A stretch of DNA of 51,026 nt from an uncultured Prolixibacteraceae bacterium (GCA_903865775.1 CAIPKZ010000321.1:1-51026); one strand, 5' to 3'; positions 10,161-20,577 are shown, counted from the first letter of the stretch. Translations and numbers: made by a program. Notes: generated from the sequence alone by a model not told the origin.

Positions 10161-11801
10161 ATGACCCGATTTTCCATGATTTTTCCAATTCTTTTGTTTT
10201 TCGTTTTATCCTGTAATCCCCCAAAGATGAAAGTCGAACTGATTGTTACCAATGCCAAAGTTTTCACTGTTAACGATTCATTTTCCGTTGCCGAAAGTTT
10301 TGCAGTTCATGATGGAAAGTTCATGGCCATAGGAACCAATCAGGAAATCAGCTCAAAATACAGTTCCGGTCAGACAATTGACTGTGGAGGTAAACCAGTA
10401 TATCCGGGATTTATCGATGCACACTGCCATTTTTATGGTTACGGAATGACCCTGATGGAATATGCCGATCTGGCCGGAATTAAAAATCAGGAAGAGATTT
10501 ACAAAAAACTTCAGGAACATCATTCGGTCTCCAAAACTGAATGGCTGCTTGGTCGCGGTTGGGACCAAAATTTATGGCCAGAAAAAGAATTTCCGGATAA
10601 TCAGCGACTGAACGAATTGTTCCCGGATATTCCGGTTTACCTGGTTCGTGTTGACGGACATGCTGCCTGGTGTAACAAGAAAGCACTCGAACTGGCCGGA
10701 ATTTCAGCAACAACTAAAATCAGTGGGGGAGAAGTGCTCCTGAAGAACAGCCAGCCAGCGGGTGTGCTGATCGACAATGCGATGGAATTGGTGTCTAAAC
10801 TGATCCCGGAACCAAGTCAGGAATTAAAGACAAAAGCATTGCTGGCAGCTCAGAAAAATTGCTTCGAAGTCGGACTCACTTCGGTGACCGACTGCGGACT
10901 TCCGAAGGAAACCATTTTACTGATGGATTCGCTTCAGAAAAAGGGAATACTTAAAATGCGTATCAATGCCATGATAGAGCCAACTCAGGAAAATTTCGAC
11001 TATTTCATGAAATCCCAACCTTATCGAACCGATCGTTTACAGGTAAGCACCATCAAGTTGTATGCGGATGGAGCTTTGGGTTCACGGGGAGCTTATTTGC
11101 TCAACGATTACTCAGATGATCCCGGCAATCGCGGATTACTAATGAACGACTCAAACTACTTTGAAACCATTTGTAAAAAAGCTTTCGATGCCAATTTTCA
11201 GGTTGCAACCCATTGCATTGGCGACGGGGCGAACCGTTATATCCTGAATATGTATGGAAAAATCCTGAAAGGTTCGAATGACTGTCGGTGGCGGATTGAA
11301 CATGCACAGGTTGTAAATCCTGACGATTTGAAATTGTATGGAAAGTATTCCGTGATTCCTTCGGTTCAGGCCACCCATGCCACTTCCGACATGCTTTGGG
11401 CCGACGAGCGATTGGGTTCTGAACGGATCGGTTCGGCCTATGCGTACCGGCAATTGCTTGAGCAAAACGGTTGGCTACCCAATGGAACCGATTTTCCGAT
11501 TGAAGGAATCAATCCGATGCTGACGTTTTATGCTTCAGTATTCAGGGAAAATACGGAAGGTATTCCGGCCGGAGGATTTCAAATGGAGAATGCGCTCACA
11601 AGGGAGCAGACATTGAGGTCCATCACCATCTGGGCCGCCAAAGCCGGATTTGAAGAAAAAGAAAAAGGAAGTATTGAAGTGGGTAAATCAGCCGATTTTG
11701 TTTTGCTCGATACCGATTTGATGAATTGTAAGGAAGGTGAAATCCTGAAAGCAAAGGTTTTGAAAACATTTTCAGGAGGTGAGAAAGTAAGCACGAAATG
11801 A
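10161..11801 (+). CDS. YtcJ-like amidohydrolase family lipoprotein
   Basis: 'PVYPGFIDAHCHFYGYG', 'WLLGRGWDQNLWPEKEFPD', 'WRIEHAQVV', 'NGTDFPIEGINPMLTFYASVFR' - YtcJ/metal-dependent amidohydrolase signatures; lipobox 'FVLSCNPPK'. Confidence 0.92.
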   Translation: MTRFSMIFPILLFFVLSCNPPKMKVELIVTNAKVFTVNDSFSVAESFAVHDGKFMAIGTNQEISSKYSSGQTIDCGGKPVYPGFIDAHCHFYGYGMTLMEYADLAGIKNQEEIYKKLQEHHSVSKTEWLLGRGWDQNLWPEKEFPDNQRLNELFPDIPVYLVRVDGHAAWCNKKALELAGISATTKISGGEVLLKNSQPAGVLIDNAMELVSKLIPEPSQELKTKALLAAQKNCFEVGLTSVTDCGLPKETILLMDSLQKKGILKMRINAMIEPTQENFDYFMKSQPYRTDRLQVSTIKLYADGALGSRGAYLLNDYSDDPGNRGLLMNDSNYFETICKKAFDANFQVATHCIGDGANRYILNMYGKILKGSNDCRWRIEHAQVVNPDDLKLYGKYSVIPSVQATHATSDMLWADERLGSERIGSAYAYRQLLEQNGWLPNGTDFPIEGINPMLTFYASVFRENTEGIPAGGFQMENALTREQTLRSITIWAAKAGFEEKEKGSIEVGKSADFVLLDTDLMNCKEGEILKAKVLKTFSGGEKVSTK

Positions 11802-11830
11802 GTACCCACTAATAATTTATCAGTCAAATT

Positions 11831-13081
11831 CTATTCGCGGGTATTTTTCCATTCGGCCCAATTCACCGACGAAAAGTAACTTCGAAGCATTCCATCGAAC
11901 AGGCGAACAGCCTGAAGACGCGACTGGGTTGAACCTATTTTTTGAATTTCAAGCGGAATTTGTTCAATTCGCTGATCAAGGAATGGCTTTAAATCATTCA
12001 AGGTCTGAGAATAATTGGTAATGGTTTTCTCTTCGGCGATGAAATGAATATTCCCTGGAATCTTTATCGCTTCAACATTCAAATCGGGCATGTACCGTGA
12101 AAGAATAGTAAATGTATTCTCAGGTAATTTATACTGCCAGTCAGCATATTTTGCGATGATGCCGATCAGGGCATCTTTACTTTCTTTGCTTGGCTCTGCA
12201 GAAAGCTGACCAAGCTGTGTTTTTAAATCCGGCAATAAGGTTTCAGCAGTAGTCCAGTTTGTTTTAATTTCAGAAAGAGTACCAAGAACTTGATATGGAT
12301 TATCAGTAGGCAGGCCAATAAATACAATGCGGCTCTGATAGGATGGAGCGGTTAATTTAATACTGTCGATCGTTGTTTTTACTTCATTCACTGCAGTTTG
12401 AAGGGTTCTTACCGAATGCTGAACGGCAGAAAATTTCATTTTAATTAAAAAGTTTTCAATGCTGTCGAATTCCGATTGAACAACAGTCAGTTTTTCCAGT
12501 ATCTGATCGTTCTTCATTCCATTGACCTGAATATTTTTGCTTGAAAACCAAACATCAGATGTTCCGGCCACTTTAAAATAAATAGTGCTTTCAGCAATAT
12601 TATCTTCCGTTGTTATTTTTTCAGCACGGGTGAATTGCCATTTTGCCTTCACAGAAATTTTAACAAAGGATTGTGAGAATTTTGTATTCGAAATATTGAT
12701 TTCGGCGGTCATTTGGTTGGGCTGCGAATTCACTTTGACAAATTCGTCAGTTGAAAAAAGAACTGTTTCATTCAGGAGTTTCCATTCGGATTTTACACCA
12801 TCCGCTTCGTAGGTCAGTCCATTGCTGCCCCTCGATAATATTTGTGCAGTACCTGCAATATCTGCATAAGTATCCGGAAATTTACAAAAATCTTTTCGAC
12901 CGCCTTCTAATTCAACGCCAATCATTAATTTCTGACCAGAAGTCACCGTCAGATTGTCTCCATTTTTGTAAGCTTTCCCGTCAATCTTTATTTGCAGAAA
13001 TGGTTTTCGGGCCGGTTGAATAGCAATTAAATTACCCACCAGCATAACCACCATAAGCAGGATAAAGAAAAATCTTTTCAT
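11831..13081 (-). CDS. Secreted protein of unknown function (about 416 aa)
   Basis: ORF 11831..13111; likely start 'MKRFFFILLMVVMLVGNLIA' at 13081 (signal peptide). N-terminal half looks beta-rich, C-terminal half helical. No family recognised. Directly downstream of the T9SS amylase. Confidence 0.7.
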   Translation of the reverse strand: MKRFFFILLMVVMLVGNLIAIQPARKPFLQIKIDGKAYKNGDNLTVTSGQKLMIGVELEGGRKDFCKFPDTYADIAGTAQILSRGSNGLTYEADGVKSEWKLLNETVLFSTDEFVKVNSQPNQMTAEINISNTKFSQSFVKISVKAKWQFTRAEKITTEDNIAESTIYFKVAGTSDVWFSSKNIQVNGMKNDQILEKLTVVQSEFDSIENFLIKMKFSAVQHSVRTLQTAVNEVKTTIDSIKLTAPSYQSRIVFIGLPTDNPYQVLGTLSEIKTNWTTAETLLPDLKTQLGQLSAEPSKESKDALIGIIAKYADWQYKLPENTFTILSRYMPDLNVEAIKIPGNIHFIAEEKTITNYSQTLNDLKPFLDQRIEQIPLEIQKIGSTQSRLQAVRLFDGMLRSYFSSVNWAEWKNTRE

Positions 13082-13154
13082 AGTCCCATACATTATAGTA
13101 ACATAACACAATGCGGATTAAAGGTAATTAAAAATCGTTAGGATTTAAAAGCTT

Positions 13155-15884
13155 TTAGTTTTTAATGATTTTTTCAGTGAAAAGTTGAGCTCTGGTTAGA
13201 ATTCTGATTATGTAAACTCCTGGTTTGACAGAAGTTAAATTTAGAATCGTGTTATTTGAAAGGGGAGTAAATGCAGAAATTAGTTTACCGTCAATGGTGT
13301 AGATTTGAACACTTTGAATCTGATCTGATGCTTCAATTTGTAGCCTGTCTGTAGCCGGATTCGGATAAAACTGAATGGAAGATTTATTCTCCGGATTTAC
13401 TGAAGTTTCTGTTGCAAGATTCTTGAATGCCGGAAGCACTTTATCGCTGTAAAGACGGTATTCGCCTGGTTTCAGGCTTAAAGTTGTACTTGTATTAATC
13501 ACATTCAGGCTGGCTCCGCTGAAAAATTCGTTCCAGTTCCCGGTATGTTGAAAATTGACCGTAAGGTTTTGGTTAATTACATCGAAATTGCCGATCAGTG
13601 TGATGTTGTGATCATTTAAGGTAAGCTGAATAACTTTTGAAACCCCGCTCACCGATATTTTTTCCTTTCCTGAAGTGAAGACATCAAACTGTGTGCGCAG
13701 ACGAAGCATGGCAGAATAGACATCAAACAATTTTTGGCGGTTCGGATTATCGAGGTAATTCACCGGGACGGGTTTTTCACCGAGTCGTCCAGCCTGATCA
13801 ATTGAAATGTCGTAACCTACTTCGCCAAACTGCCAGATCATTTTAGGTCCGGCCAGTGACAGGAAAAATGCTGTGGCCAGCTGGCTGCGCTGCAAAGCCG
13901 TAACAGGATCTTTTGTGTTGTAGCTTCCGGATGAGTTTCCAAAGCTAATGGTTTTGAACATTTGCCTTTCTTCGTCGTGGCTCTCCATGTAGGCAACCAG
14001 CCCAGGTTTCGAATATCCTCTTCTCTGGTACGATGCCCAGTTGAAATCTGATTTTCCGCTGTCATTGTATCCCATCGCAGCTTCACCAAAATTGTAGCAG
14101 GAATTGCCCCAAATCAGCATGCCATTGCTATAGGCTGCAAGTTCCTGTTCTTCGTTATTGGCTGAAAAATGCTCCAGAATAACTACAGCCTTCGGATTGA
14201 CTGCCCAGATTTTTGCAGCCATTCGTTCAAGTATCGCAATCCGCTGAGCATCATATGCACTTCCATCTCCCGGAGTGTTTGTAAATCCTTTGGAAAAATC
14301 GAAGCGAAAACCATCAACTTTATATTCAGTCAGCCAATAGCTGGTAACCCGGTCTACAAAATCTTTGGTAGCCTGACTTTGGTGGTTAAAATCACTTCCC
14401 CAACTGTAAGCTGTATTGGGCGAGGTTTGGTTAAACCATGGATTGTCGGCAGCCGGCCGGTTTAAAGAACTGTTCCAGTACATCCTAAGCAACGGACTCG
14501 AATTGAATGAGTGGTTCAAAACAATATCCTGAATAACGATAAAGCCTTGTTTGTGGCATTCGTCAATCAGAGCTTTCAGGTCGTTTTTCGTTCCGTATGC
14601 TTTATCCGGGGCGAAGCAGAAATTCGGATTGTAGCCCCAGCTGTTGTTTCCTTCGAATTCGCTGAAAGGCATAAACTCAATGGTGTTGATTCCCAATCGC
14701 TTCAGGTAATCGAGTTTGGCCTGAACGGCTTTGAAGGTTTTTTCAGTGGTAAAATCACGAATCAGCAATTCGTAAATGCTGAGTTTGCTTACATCGGGCA
14801 CATTGTACGAAGTGGTATTCCAGATATAAGGTGTTTGAGCTGTTTGCAGTATAGATGCTCGGTCGACCGCTTTTCCGGAAGGATATGGAATCAGATTTGG
14901 ATAAACCGATGAAGGAATGTATTGATCATCCGGATCAGAAACCTTATCGGTGTATGCATCGGCGACCTGAAGGTTACCGTCAATCAGGTACTGAAAGATG
15001 TATTCTTTTTTCGGAACGAGGTTTTTGATATTCACCCAGTAATAATCACCATCTTTTTTCATTTGGTAATTGTTATCAGGTACCCAATTATTGAAATCTC
15101 CGGTAACGAAAACGTATTTTTTTGATGGGGCATAGAGGATGAGTGTAGCTGATTGATCGTCAGTATAATTAATTCCGGTAATTAAGCCGGAAGGTTTGCT
15201 TTCGGTGGTGGTGGTTTCGCGGATGCAAACATACACCGAGTCGCGTTTAACCGTTGTGTTTTGAGTCGCAGTAGCTTTCAGCCAGTAATTTCCGGCATCG
15301 GGGATCGACATAATTTGTGTAACTGAGGTGCCTGTTTGTGCAGCAATTTGCTGATTATTCAGGAAAAGTTTTAGGTTAGCCGATGCAGTTGATGCAGCGG
15401 TAAACTGGAAGTTTTGGTTTTTCTCGTAGACATTTATTCTGGAAGGCGAAGAAATGTTGACATGCAAATCTTCTGTATAAACAGAAATAAAAAGATCGTT
15501 GGATTGTTTTGCCCCATCAGCCGAACGAAAGACAAAGTTCATTTTAGTTACCAGTTCGGATGGCAGCACTGAATAAAACGTATTGATATCGGGAATGATC
15601 ACCAGTTCATAAATTCCGTTGCCCTTGTTGGTCAGTTTGGGCTGACTGGTATTATTTCCCCATGATCCGATTACATGTTTCCAATTGCTGTCGCCAGCCA
15701 CATACACGCCGGTATGTACATATAAATCGGAAGTAAAATAACCGAGCCGTGAATCTTTTGATGAATCGAAGGTAATGGTGACAGCCTTGCTATCGATTGG
15801 GAGAGCAGGAACTGTGCTGAGCTGTGCAAAGCTAAACTGATAAATGGCAACCAGCCAGAAAAGAAGATGGATTCGACGGATCAT
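13155..15884 (-). CDS. GH13 alpha-amylase-family enzyme with N-terminal accessory/CBM48-like domains and T9SS type A sorting domain
   Basis: GH13 motifs 'VIQDIVLNHSF', 'VDGFRFDFSKGF', 'VVILEHF', 'AYMESHDEER'; CBM48-like 'KYVFVTGDFNNWVPDNNYQMKKDGDYYWVNI'; C-terminal 'IQFYPNPATDRLQIEA...VKPGVYIIRI' Por tail. Confidence 0.93.
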   Translation of the reverse strand: MIRRIHLLFWLVAIYQFSFAQLSTVPALPIDSKAVTITFDSSKDSRLGYFTSDLYVHTGVYVAGDSNWKHVIGSWGNNTSQPKLTNKGNGIYELVIIPDINTFYSVLPSELVTKMNFVFRSADGAKQSNDLFISVYTEDLHVNISSPSRINVYEKNQNFQFTAASTASANLKLFLNNQQIAAQTGTSVTQIMSIPDAGNYWLKATATQNTTVKRDSVYVCIRETTTTESKPSGLITGINYTDDQSATLILYAPSKKYVFVTGDFNNWVPDNNYQMKKDGDYYWVNIKNLVPKKEYIFQYLIDGNLQVADAYTDKVSDPDDQYIPSSVYPNLIPYPSGKAVDRASILQTAQTPYIWNTTSYNVPDVSKLSIYELLIRDFTTEKTFKAVQAKLDYLKRLGINTIEFMPFSEFEGNNSWGYNPNFCFAPDKAYGTKNDLKALIDECHKQGFIVIQDIVLNHSFNSSPLLRMYWNSSLNRPAADNPWFNQTSPNTAYSWGSDFNHQSQATKDFVDRVTSYWLTEYKVDGFRFDFSKGFTNTPGDGSAYDAQRIAILERMAAKIWAVNPKAVVILEHFSANNEEQELAAYSNGMLIWGNSCYNFGEAAMGYNDSGKSDFNWASYQRRGYSKPGLVAYMESHDEERQMFKTISFGNSSGSYNTKDPVTALQRSQLATAFFLSLAGPKMIWQFGEVGYDISIDQAGRLGEKPVPVNYLDNPNRQKLFDVYSAMLRLRTQFDVFTSGKEKISVSGVSKVIQLTLNDHNITLIGNFDVINQNLTVNFQHTGNWNEFFSGASLNVINTSTTLSLKPGEYRLYSDKVLPAFKNLATETSVNPENKSSIQFYPNPATDRLQIEASDQIQSVQIYTIDGKLISAFTPLSNNTILNLTSVKPGVYIIRILTRAQLFTEKIIKN

Positions 15885-15894
15885 GTGGAGAATT

Positions 15895-16020
15895 TAGAGC
15901 CCCATCCCCGGCCCTTCCCCCAAGGGGAAGGGAGCGGATCTGAGTATTTTATTTCAAAGATAGAATGTTCTGGTTTTTGACCAGCAAAAAGTCCCCACTT
16001 TTGGGGATTTAGGGGGCTTA
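15895..16020. repeat. Intergenic palindromic repeat cluster
   Basis: CCCTTCCCC-CAA-GGGGAAGGG (15912-15932), CTGGT..ACCAG, and TCCCCA-CTTT-TGGGGA (15992-16007) followed by TTTAGGGGG. Resembles, from memory, dispersed Bacteroidota 'CCCCTAAATCCCC' / 'CCCTTCCCC' units; not searched. Confidence 0.6.
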
Positions 16021-16035
16021 TGTTTAGCCGTTAAA

Positions 16036-16072
16036 AAAGGCTTATCTGCCCGGATAGAGCAGATAAGCCTTT
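16036..16072 (-). terminator. Rho-independent terminator after the susCDEF-like operon
   Basis: Perfect 14-bp arms AAAGGCTTATCTGC / GCAGATAAGCCTTT, followed on the minus strand by a T-run (plus-strand AAAAAA at 16033-16038). Confidence 0.9.
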
Positions 16073-16086
16073 ACAATTCAAAAAAA

Positions 16087-17940
16087 TTAGTTTTTCGTTA
16101 CGGTTGCTGTAAGAGCTACCGGATCGAATGTAAGCGTATAATTTCCGGCTGCTGCAACAGCAATATTATCGCCGCCACCAGAAAGTGCACCAAGGCTACC
16201 ACCATAGTTTAGAGCCCAATCGTCGTTTGCCCTGAATTTGAAAGATCCGACTTTCAGATCAAGGGTAATCGTAAGGACTTTGTTTGCAGCATCCCAACTC
16301 ATATTCTGGTCAGAATTCCATCCGTCAGGAGTAGCATCACCGATAACACCCCACCGGTTTGCGCTATAAGTATAGACATTCGGATGGCTAAGATCTAAAG
16401 TAATGAAGTAATCGGAAGTTACAGTTACCGGGATATTTCCGGCACCGGCGCCTAAAGTTCCATCAGCTGCGTCGCTGCCGTAATTTACAGCCCAATCTGA
16501 TGTTCCTCTGAATTTAAATGCTTTTCCGCCAATTAAATTCGCACCTAATGAGAATTTTTGTGTCGAAGGATCATAAACCATATTGGTCTGATCGCCCCAG
16601 CCACCGGCAGTAGCATCACCGATTACACCCCAGATTGTTGCAACAGCAGTATAAGTCATTGCTGTAGCATCAGCATTTATTTTGTAATAACCTCCGGGAG
16701 ATACAATATTGGCGCCATCTTTAACCAGGGCACCAGTTGTACTTCCCCAGTTCATAGACCATGCATTGGCAGGATCGTTGGCTGCATCAGCAAATTTCCA
16801 TTGATTCGAAGGAGCTGAGAAGAATACATATCCTTCAAGTTTATCAGCAGAAGTCGCCAGACTTTGAACCTGAGGAGACTTAAATGGAGACCAGTTGGCA
16901 AAACCTGCAGCAGGATAGCTGGCTGCGGCATAGTCGCCCGGAATATTCCAGATACGGATGTCAGCCAAAGTAGTAAACCTAACATCGGCACCGTATGCTG
17001 TTCCTGCGCTATTGGTAGCAAAAGCACGCACATGGTAAACCGTGTTGTTACTCAGGCCTGCAAGATTACTTACAAAAGCACCCAATCCGGTTCCGCCATC
17101 AATTTTACTTCCATCAATGGTAGGATTTTCGCCAGTACCCCAGGCAAGTCCTTTTGCAGTAATATCTCCACCGCCATCAGCTGTAACTTCACCACCCGAT
17201 ACCGCGGCAACTTTAGTCGCTCCGGTAACCGCAGCAGTTGTAACAACCGGAAGGTCAACCAAGGTTTTGAAAGTAATTTCAGGACCATATGCCGTTCCTG
17301 CACTGTTTGTTGCGTAAGAGCGCACATAATAAGTCGTGTTACCCTTAAGGCTGGCCAAAGCGCTTACAAATGCACCTGAACCTTTTCCATCGGCAGTTTT
17401 TCCATCAGCAATGGTTGGATTGTGAGCGATGCCAAAACAAATACCACGTGCAGTTACATCTGCTCCGCCATTCACGGTAACATTACCGCCACCAGCGGCA
17501 GCATTACCTGTAATTGCTGTGATAGCAGCTGTTGTAACAGTTGCAACAACAGGCAAGGTAGTGAAATTATATTCTTCACCGTAGATAGTACCTGCTGCGC
17601 CGGTTGCATAAGCCCGGGCATAGTATTTGGTTGCATAAGTAAGCCCGGTCAACGATACGTTAAAAGTAGCCGTTGTAGCCTGACCGGTATAAGCAACTTT
17701 GCTGTTGGCAACCGATGGACCTGTTGCTATATTATAGCAAACACCTTTTTCGGTAAAACCATCACCTGCAGCAACCACATAACCAACAACGGTTGCTACA
17801 TTCGATGTTACATTCAATACTTGCGTGGTAGCGAGCGTCGGAGCTAACTTAACATTTGCAGTATCCTGTGTACATGCGGCAAATAGCATGGTCGCAGCGA
17901 CCAGGACGGCCATTATTCTATAGATTGATTTTCTTTTCAT
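16087..17940 (-). CDS. SusF/SusE-like starch-binding outer membrane lipoprotein with three Fn3-like repeats and two C-terminal SusE/F-type binding modules
   Basis: Start placed at 'MKRKSIYRIMAVLVAATMLFAACTQD' (17940; ORF opens at 17973). Tandem 'VTTAAITAITGNAAAGGGNV...YYVRSYATNSAGTAYGPEITFKTL' repeats; 'WGVIGDATAGGWGDQTNMVYD...FKFRGTSDWAVNYGS' and 'WGVIGDATPDGWNSDQNMSWD...FKFRANDDWALNYGG'. Confidence 0.88.
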   Translation of the reverse strand: MKRKSIYRIMAVLVAATMLFAACTQDTANVKLAPTLATTQVLNVTSNVATVVGYVVAAGDGFTEKGVCYNIATGPSVANSKVAYTGQATTATFNVSLTGLTYATKYYARAYATGAAGTIYGEEYNFTTLPVVATVTTAAITAITGNAAAGGGNVTVNGGADVTARGICFGIAHNPTIADGKTADGKGSGAFVSALASLKGNTTYYVRSYATNSAGTAYGPEITFKTLVDLPVVTTAAVTGATKVAAVSGGEVTADGGGDITAKGLAWGTGENPTIDGSKIDGGTGLGAFVSNLAGLSNNTVYHVRAFATNSAGTAYGADVRFTTLADIRIWNIPGDYAAASYPAAGFANWSPFKSPQVQSLATSADKLEGYVFFSAPSNQWKFADAANDPANAWSMNWGSTTGALVKDGANIVSPGGYYKINADATAMTYTAVATIWGVIGDATAGGWGDQTNMVYDPSTQKFSLGANLIGGKAFKFRGTSDWAVNYGSDAADGTLGAGAGNIPVTVTSDYFITLDLSHPNVYTYSANRWGVIGDATPDGWNSDQNMSWDAANKVLTITLDLKVGSFKFRANDDWALNYGGSLGALSGGGDNIAVAAAGNYTLTFDPVALTATVTKN

Positions 17941-17950
17941 GAGTAAAAAA

Positions 17951-18994
17951 TTAATTCGTTGGAGTAAATACAACCTTCATTGGAGTAGTTTCCAAATACA
18001 GTTTGATAGTATAATTACCTGGAGCAATATTCTTTATATCCTGGCTGTCAGTTTTTCCATCATTCTGATACAAATTGTTCAGGTCATTGTTAGCTGGATT
18101 GTAGGCAACATTTACTGCAGCCCAACTGTTGTGAGTCCTGAATTTAATACCTCCGGCGGTTACAGTTTTGGCAATATTCCAGGTATGATCGGTGAAATCA
18201 TAAACCATTTTGGTATCATTATCCCAACCACCAACTGCATCTCCGATAATTCCGATCGTGACATCTGCAACAGTCAGTTTCATTTCTCCTGAATTGATAT
18301 CAGCGGTCATATTGTATGCTCCGGCATCGAGAGCAATCGCAGCACCATTCAATGCTAAAGGACAGGAAACTTCGCCTGAGGCCAAAACACCTCCGTATTT
18401 CTTGCCATCATCATTATTGGTGAGTTGAATAGGGGTTCCATCGGTATAGATCCATCCTGAATAAACTTTATTATCACCAGGCGATACAACAGTCTGTAAT
18501 TTTCCGGCAACTGTAAACGACAATGCTGGAGGACCATAAGTCGTTACAGCAGCATTTTTAGTTTCGGAACTATATTCATAAGAACCGCTACCACTGCTTA
18601 ATGACAATACAGATCTGATGCGAAAATCAATCGAAGAAACCAGATCGGCAGGAAATTTTTTAAGTAAAATCCCGTCAAGATCTGCAACGGTTATTTTCAT
18701 CGAAAGATCCTGATTATCGCTAAGGATCAATGAAGCATCCTTGAAATCATTGCCCTTGGCACAAGCTTCGAGATAATAAGTGACAGAGGCCTGAAATCCA
18801 GGATCAACAGCTGTACCAACAAATTCCAGTACATTCAGTCCATTGGCTCTTTTTAGGGTCAAATCAGGCATCGATTGAATAACCGGTACCGTTGGGTTGT
18901 CAAGCAGCACGGCTTTGGTTTCGTCCTTCTGACACGAAAATAAGAGTCCGATCAACCCAATGAAAGCTAAATATTTATATAATTTTTTGTTCAT
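17951..18994 (-). CDS. SusE-like outer membrane lipoprotein
   Basis: Lipobox 'IGLLFSCQKDE'; SusE N-terminal pattern; C-terminal 'IGIIGDAVGGWDNDTKMVYDFTDHTWNIAKTVTAGGIKFRTHNSWAAVNVA' module. Confidence 0.9.
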   Translation of the reverse strand: MNKKLYKYLAFIGLIGLLFSCQKDETKAVLLDNPTVPVIQSMPDLTLKRANGLNVLEFVGTAVDPGFQASVTYYLEACAKGNDFKDASLILSDNQDLSMKITVADLDGILLKKFPADLVSSIDFRIRSVLSLSSGSGSYEYSSETKNAAVTTYGPPALSFTVAGKLQTVVSPGDNKVYSGWIYTDGTPIQLTNNDDGKKYGGVLASGEVSCPLALNGAAIALDAGAYNMTADINSGEMKLTVADVTIGIIGDAVGGWDNDTKMVYDFTDHTWNIAKTVTAGGIKFRTHNSWAAVNVAYNPANNDLNNLYQNDGKTDSQDIKNIAPGNYTIKLYLETTPMKVVFTPTN

Positions 18995-19011
18995 TGCTCA
19001 AAATTTTAAGA

Positions 19012-20577
19012 TTAATTATAACCAGGATTTTGCTGTAATGTAGGATTGGCTCCCATATCATTGGAAGGGATCGGGTACAAGTCACGATAAACCTCAGTAG
19101 CTGTTCCTCCGGCAACTTTTCCTTTCCAAGGCCATAAATAGCTACTGCCAGTGAACTTTCCGTACCTGATAAGGTCGGATCTGCGAAAGCCTTCCCAATA
19201 GAGTTCGCGGGCACGTTCATCCAAAATAAAGTCCAATGTCATTTGTCCGGAAGTGATATTTCCGTTTACATTTCCATAGGCTCTTTGGCGTAAAGCATTT
19301 ACGTATCCCAATGCAGAAGATGCACTACCTCCGCCACCGCCTCTAAGAACAGCTTCAGCATACATCAGGTAAACATCGGCCAAACGGAAAACCGGATAGT
19401 CAGTGTCAACAAAGTCAGGATGTGCATGTGGAGCAGCAGCCCCGGTAGAAGTCAGATTGCTGAATTTGGTAATGGCCCAACCATCGGTAAACTGGCCAAT
19501 ATCATTAATTTCGAGTTTTTGACCAGCTGACCAGAACATGGCGCGTTGATCAGTTGCTCCTGTGTTATCAGAAAATTTGCCTACAAATGCAGAAGTAGTG
19601 CGAAGTCCGCCCCATCCGCCACCAACACCAAACGCTGCCGGTGACATGCTTCCGCCAATTTCGGCATGGATCAGATAAGTCATTCCACCGTAGGATTGGG
19701 TATGCTGACCATCGCAGGTAATCGGGAAGATCATTTCAGAACTGAGGTTATTGTCAGCAGTGAAATTATTTGCGTATTTGGAATTTAAGGTATAACCGGC
19801 AGCAATTACCTTGTTACAATAAGTAACACATTCGGTATTCTTATCCTGACCGATATAAACCTTTGCATTCAGATAAAGTTTCGCCAAAAGAGTCCAGGCT
19901 GCAGCCTGATCTGCTCTTCCATACTCAAAACGTGGAGTACCCAGATCATTTTCAATGGCCTTGAGTTCAGTTTCGATGTAGGTGAATAATTCAGCGCGTG
20001 TGGTTTGTTTTGGGAAAAATGCACCTGGTGAATCTGCCTCGGTAACGAAAGGTGGATTTCCAAATAAATCGATGGCATGTGAATAAGCCAGTGCACGAAC
20101 AAATCTGGCTTCAGCTTGATATTTGATGATATCGGCATCGGTATTTCCGGCTGTTGCCCGGATGTACTCGTTGGACAACGCCACGGTGTACATGATTCGG
20201 GAATAGATGGCAGCAATGAATACATCATTTGGTGCCCAGGTTTGCCAATGGAAATCCTTGATTGAAGCATCGTTCCAGGCCATTACAGCCTCGTCGGTTG
20301 ATAATTCCTGAACATTCCAATACTGGCGCAGGTAATTTCCGAATCCTTCATCAATTCCTGAGATATCAGGCTGTCCGGCAGGACCTTGCTGACCGCTAAC
20401 TGAAAAAGTTGCATATAGTTTAGACAATCCTTCTTTGTAGGCTCCCGGTGTATTATACACAGTCAGGGAAGTTACAATGTTTGGATCTTTCGGTGTAAGA
20501 TTCAGGTCTTGGACACATGAACTAAATATCAGTGCGGCAAAGACTACAGTCAATGATTTTATTTTATAATTTTTCAT
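19012..20577 (-). CDS. SusD/RagB-family outer membrane lipoprotein
   Basis: 'LIFSSCVQDLNLTPKDPNIVT'; 'AEARFVRALAYSHAIDLFGNPPFVTEAD'; 'FRLADVYLMYAEAVLRGG...YVNALRQRAYG'. Confidence 0.95.
   Translation of the reverse strand: MKNYKIKSLTVVFAALIFSSCVQDLNLTPKDPNIVTSLTVYNTPGAYKEGLSKLYATFSVSGQQGPAGQPDISGIDEGFGNYLRQYWNVQELSTDEAVMAWNDASIKDFHWQTWAPNDVFIAAIYSRIMYTVALSNEYIRATAGNTDADIIKYQAEARFVRALAYSHAIDLFGNPPFVTEADSPGAFFPKQTTRAELFTYIETELKAIENDLGTPRFEYGRADQAAAWTLLAKLYLNAKVYIGQDKNTECVTYCNKVIAAGYTLNSKYANNFTADNNLSSEMIFPITCDGQHTQSYGGMTYLIHAEIGGSMSPAAFGVGGGWGGLRTTSAFVGKFSDNTGATDQRAMFWSAGQKLEINDIGQFTDGWAITKFSNLTSTGAAAPHAHPDFVDTDYPVFRLADVYLMYAEAVLRGGGGGSASSALGYVNALRQRAYGNVNGNITSGQMTLDFILDERARELYWEGFRRSDLIRYGKFTGSSYLWPWKGKVAGGTATEVYRDLYPIPSNDMGANPTLQQNPGYN

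Noticed and set aside
16558-17847. Several long plus-strand ORFs opposite the SusF-like gene (e.g. 16864..17379, 17422..17847)
   Set aside because: Antisense shadows of a repetitive, Thr/Ala/Gly-rich coding sequence; the minus-strand reading frame has clear domains.
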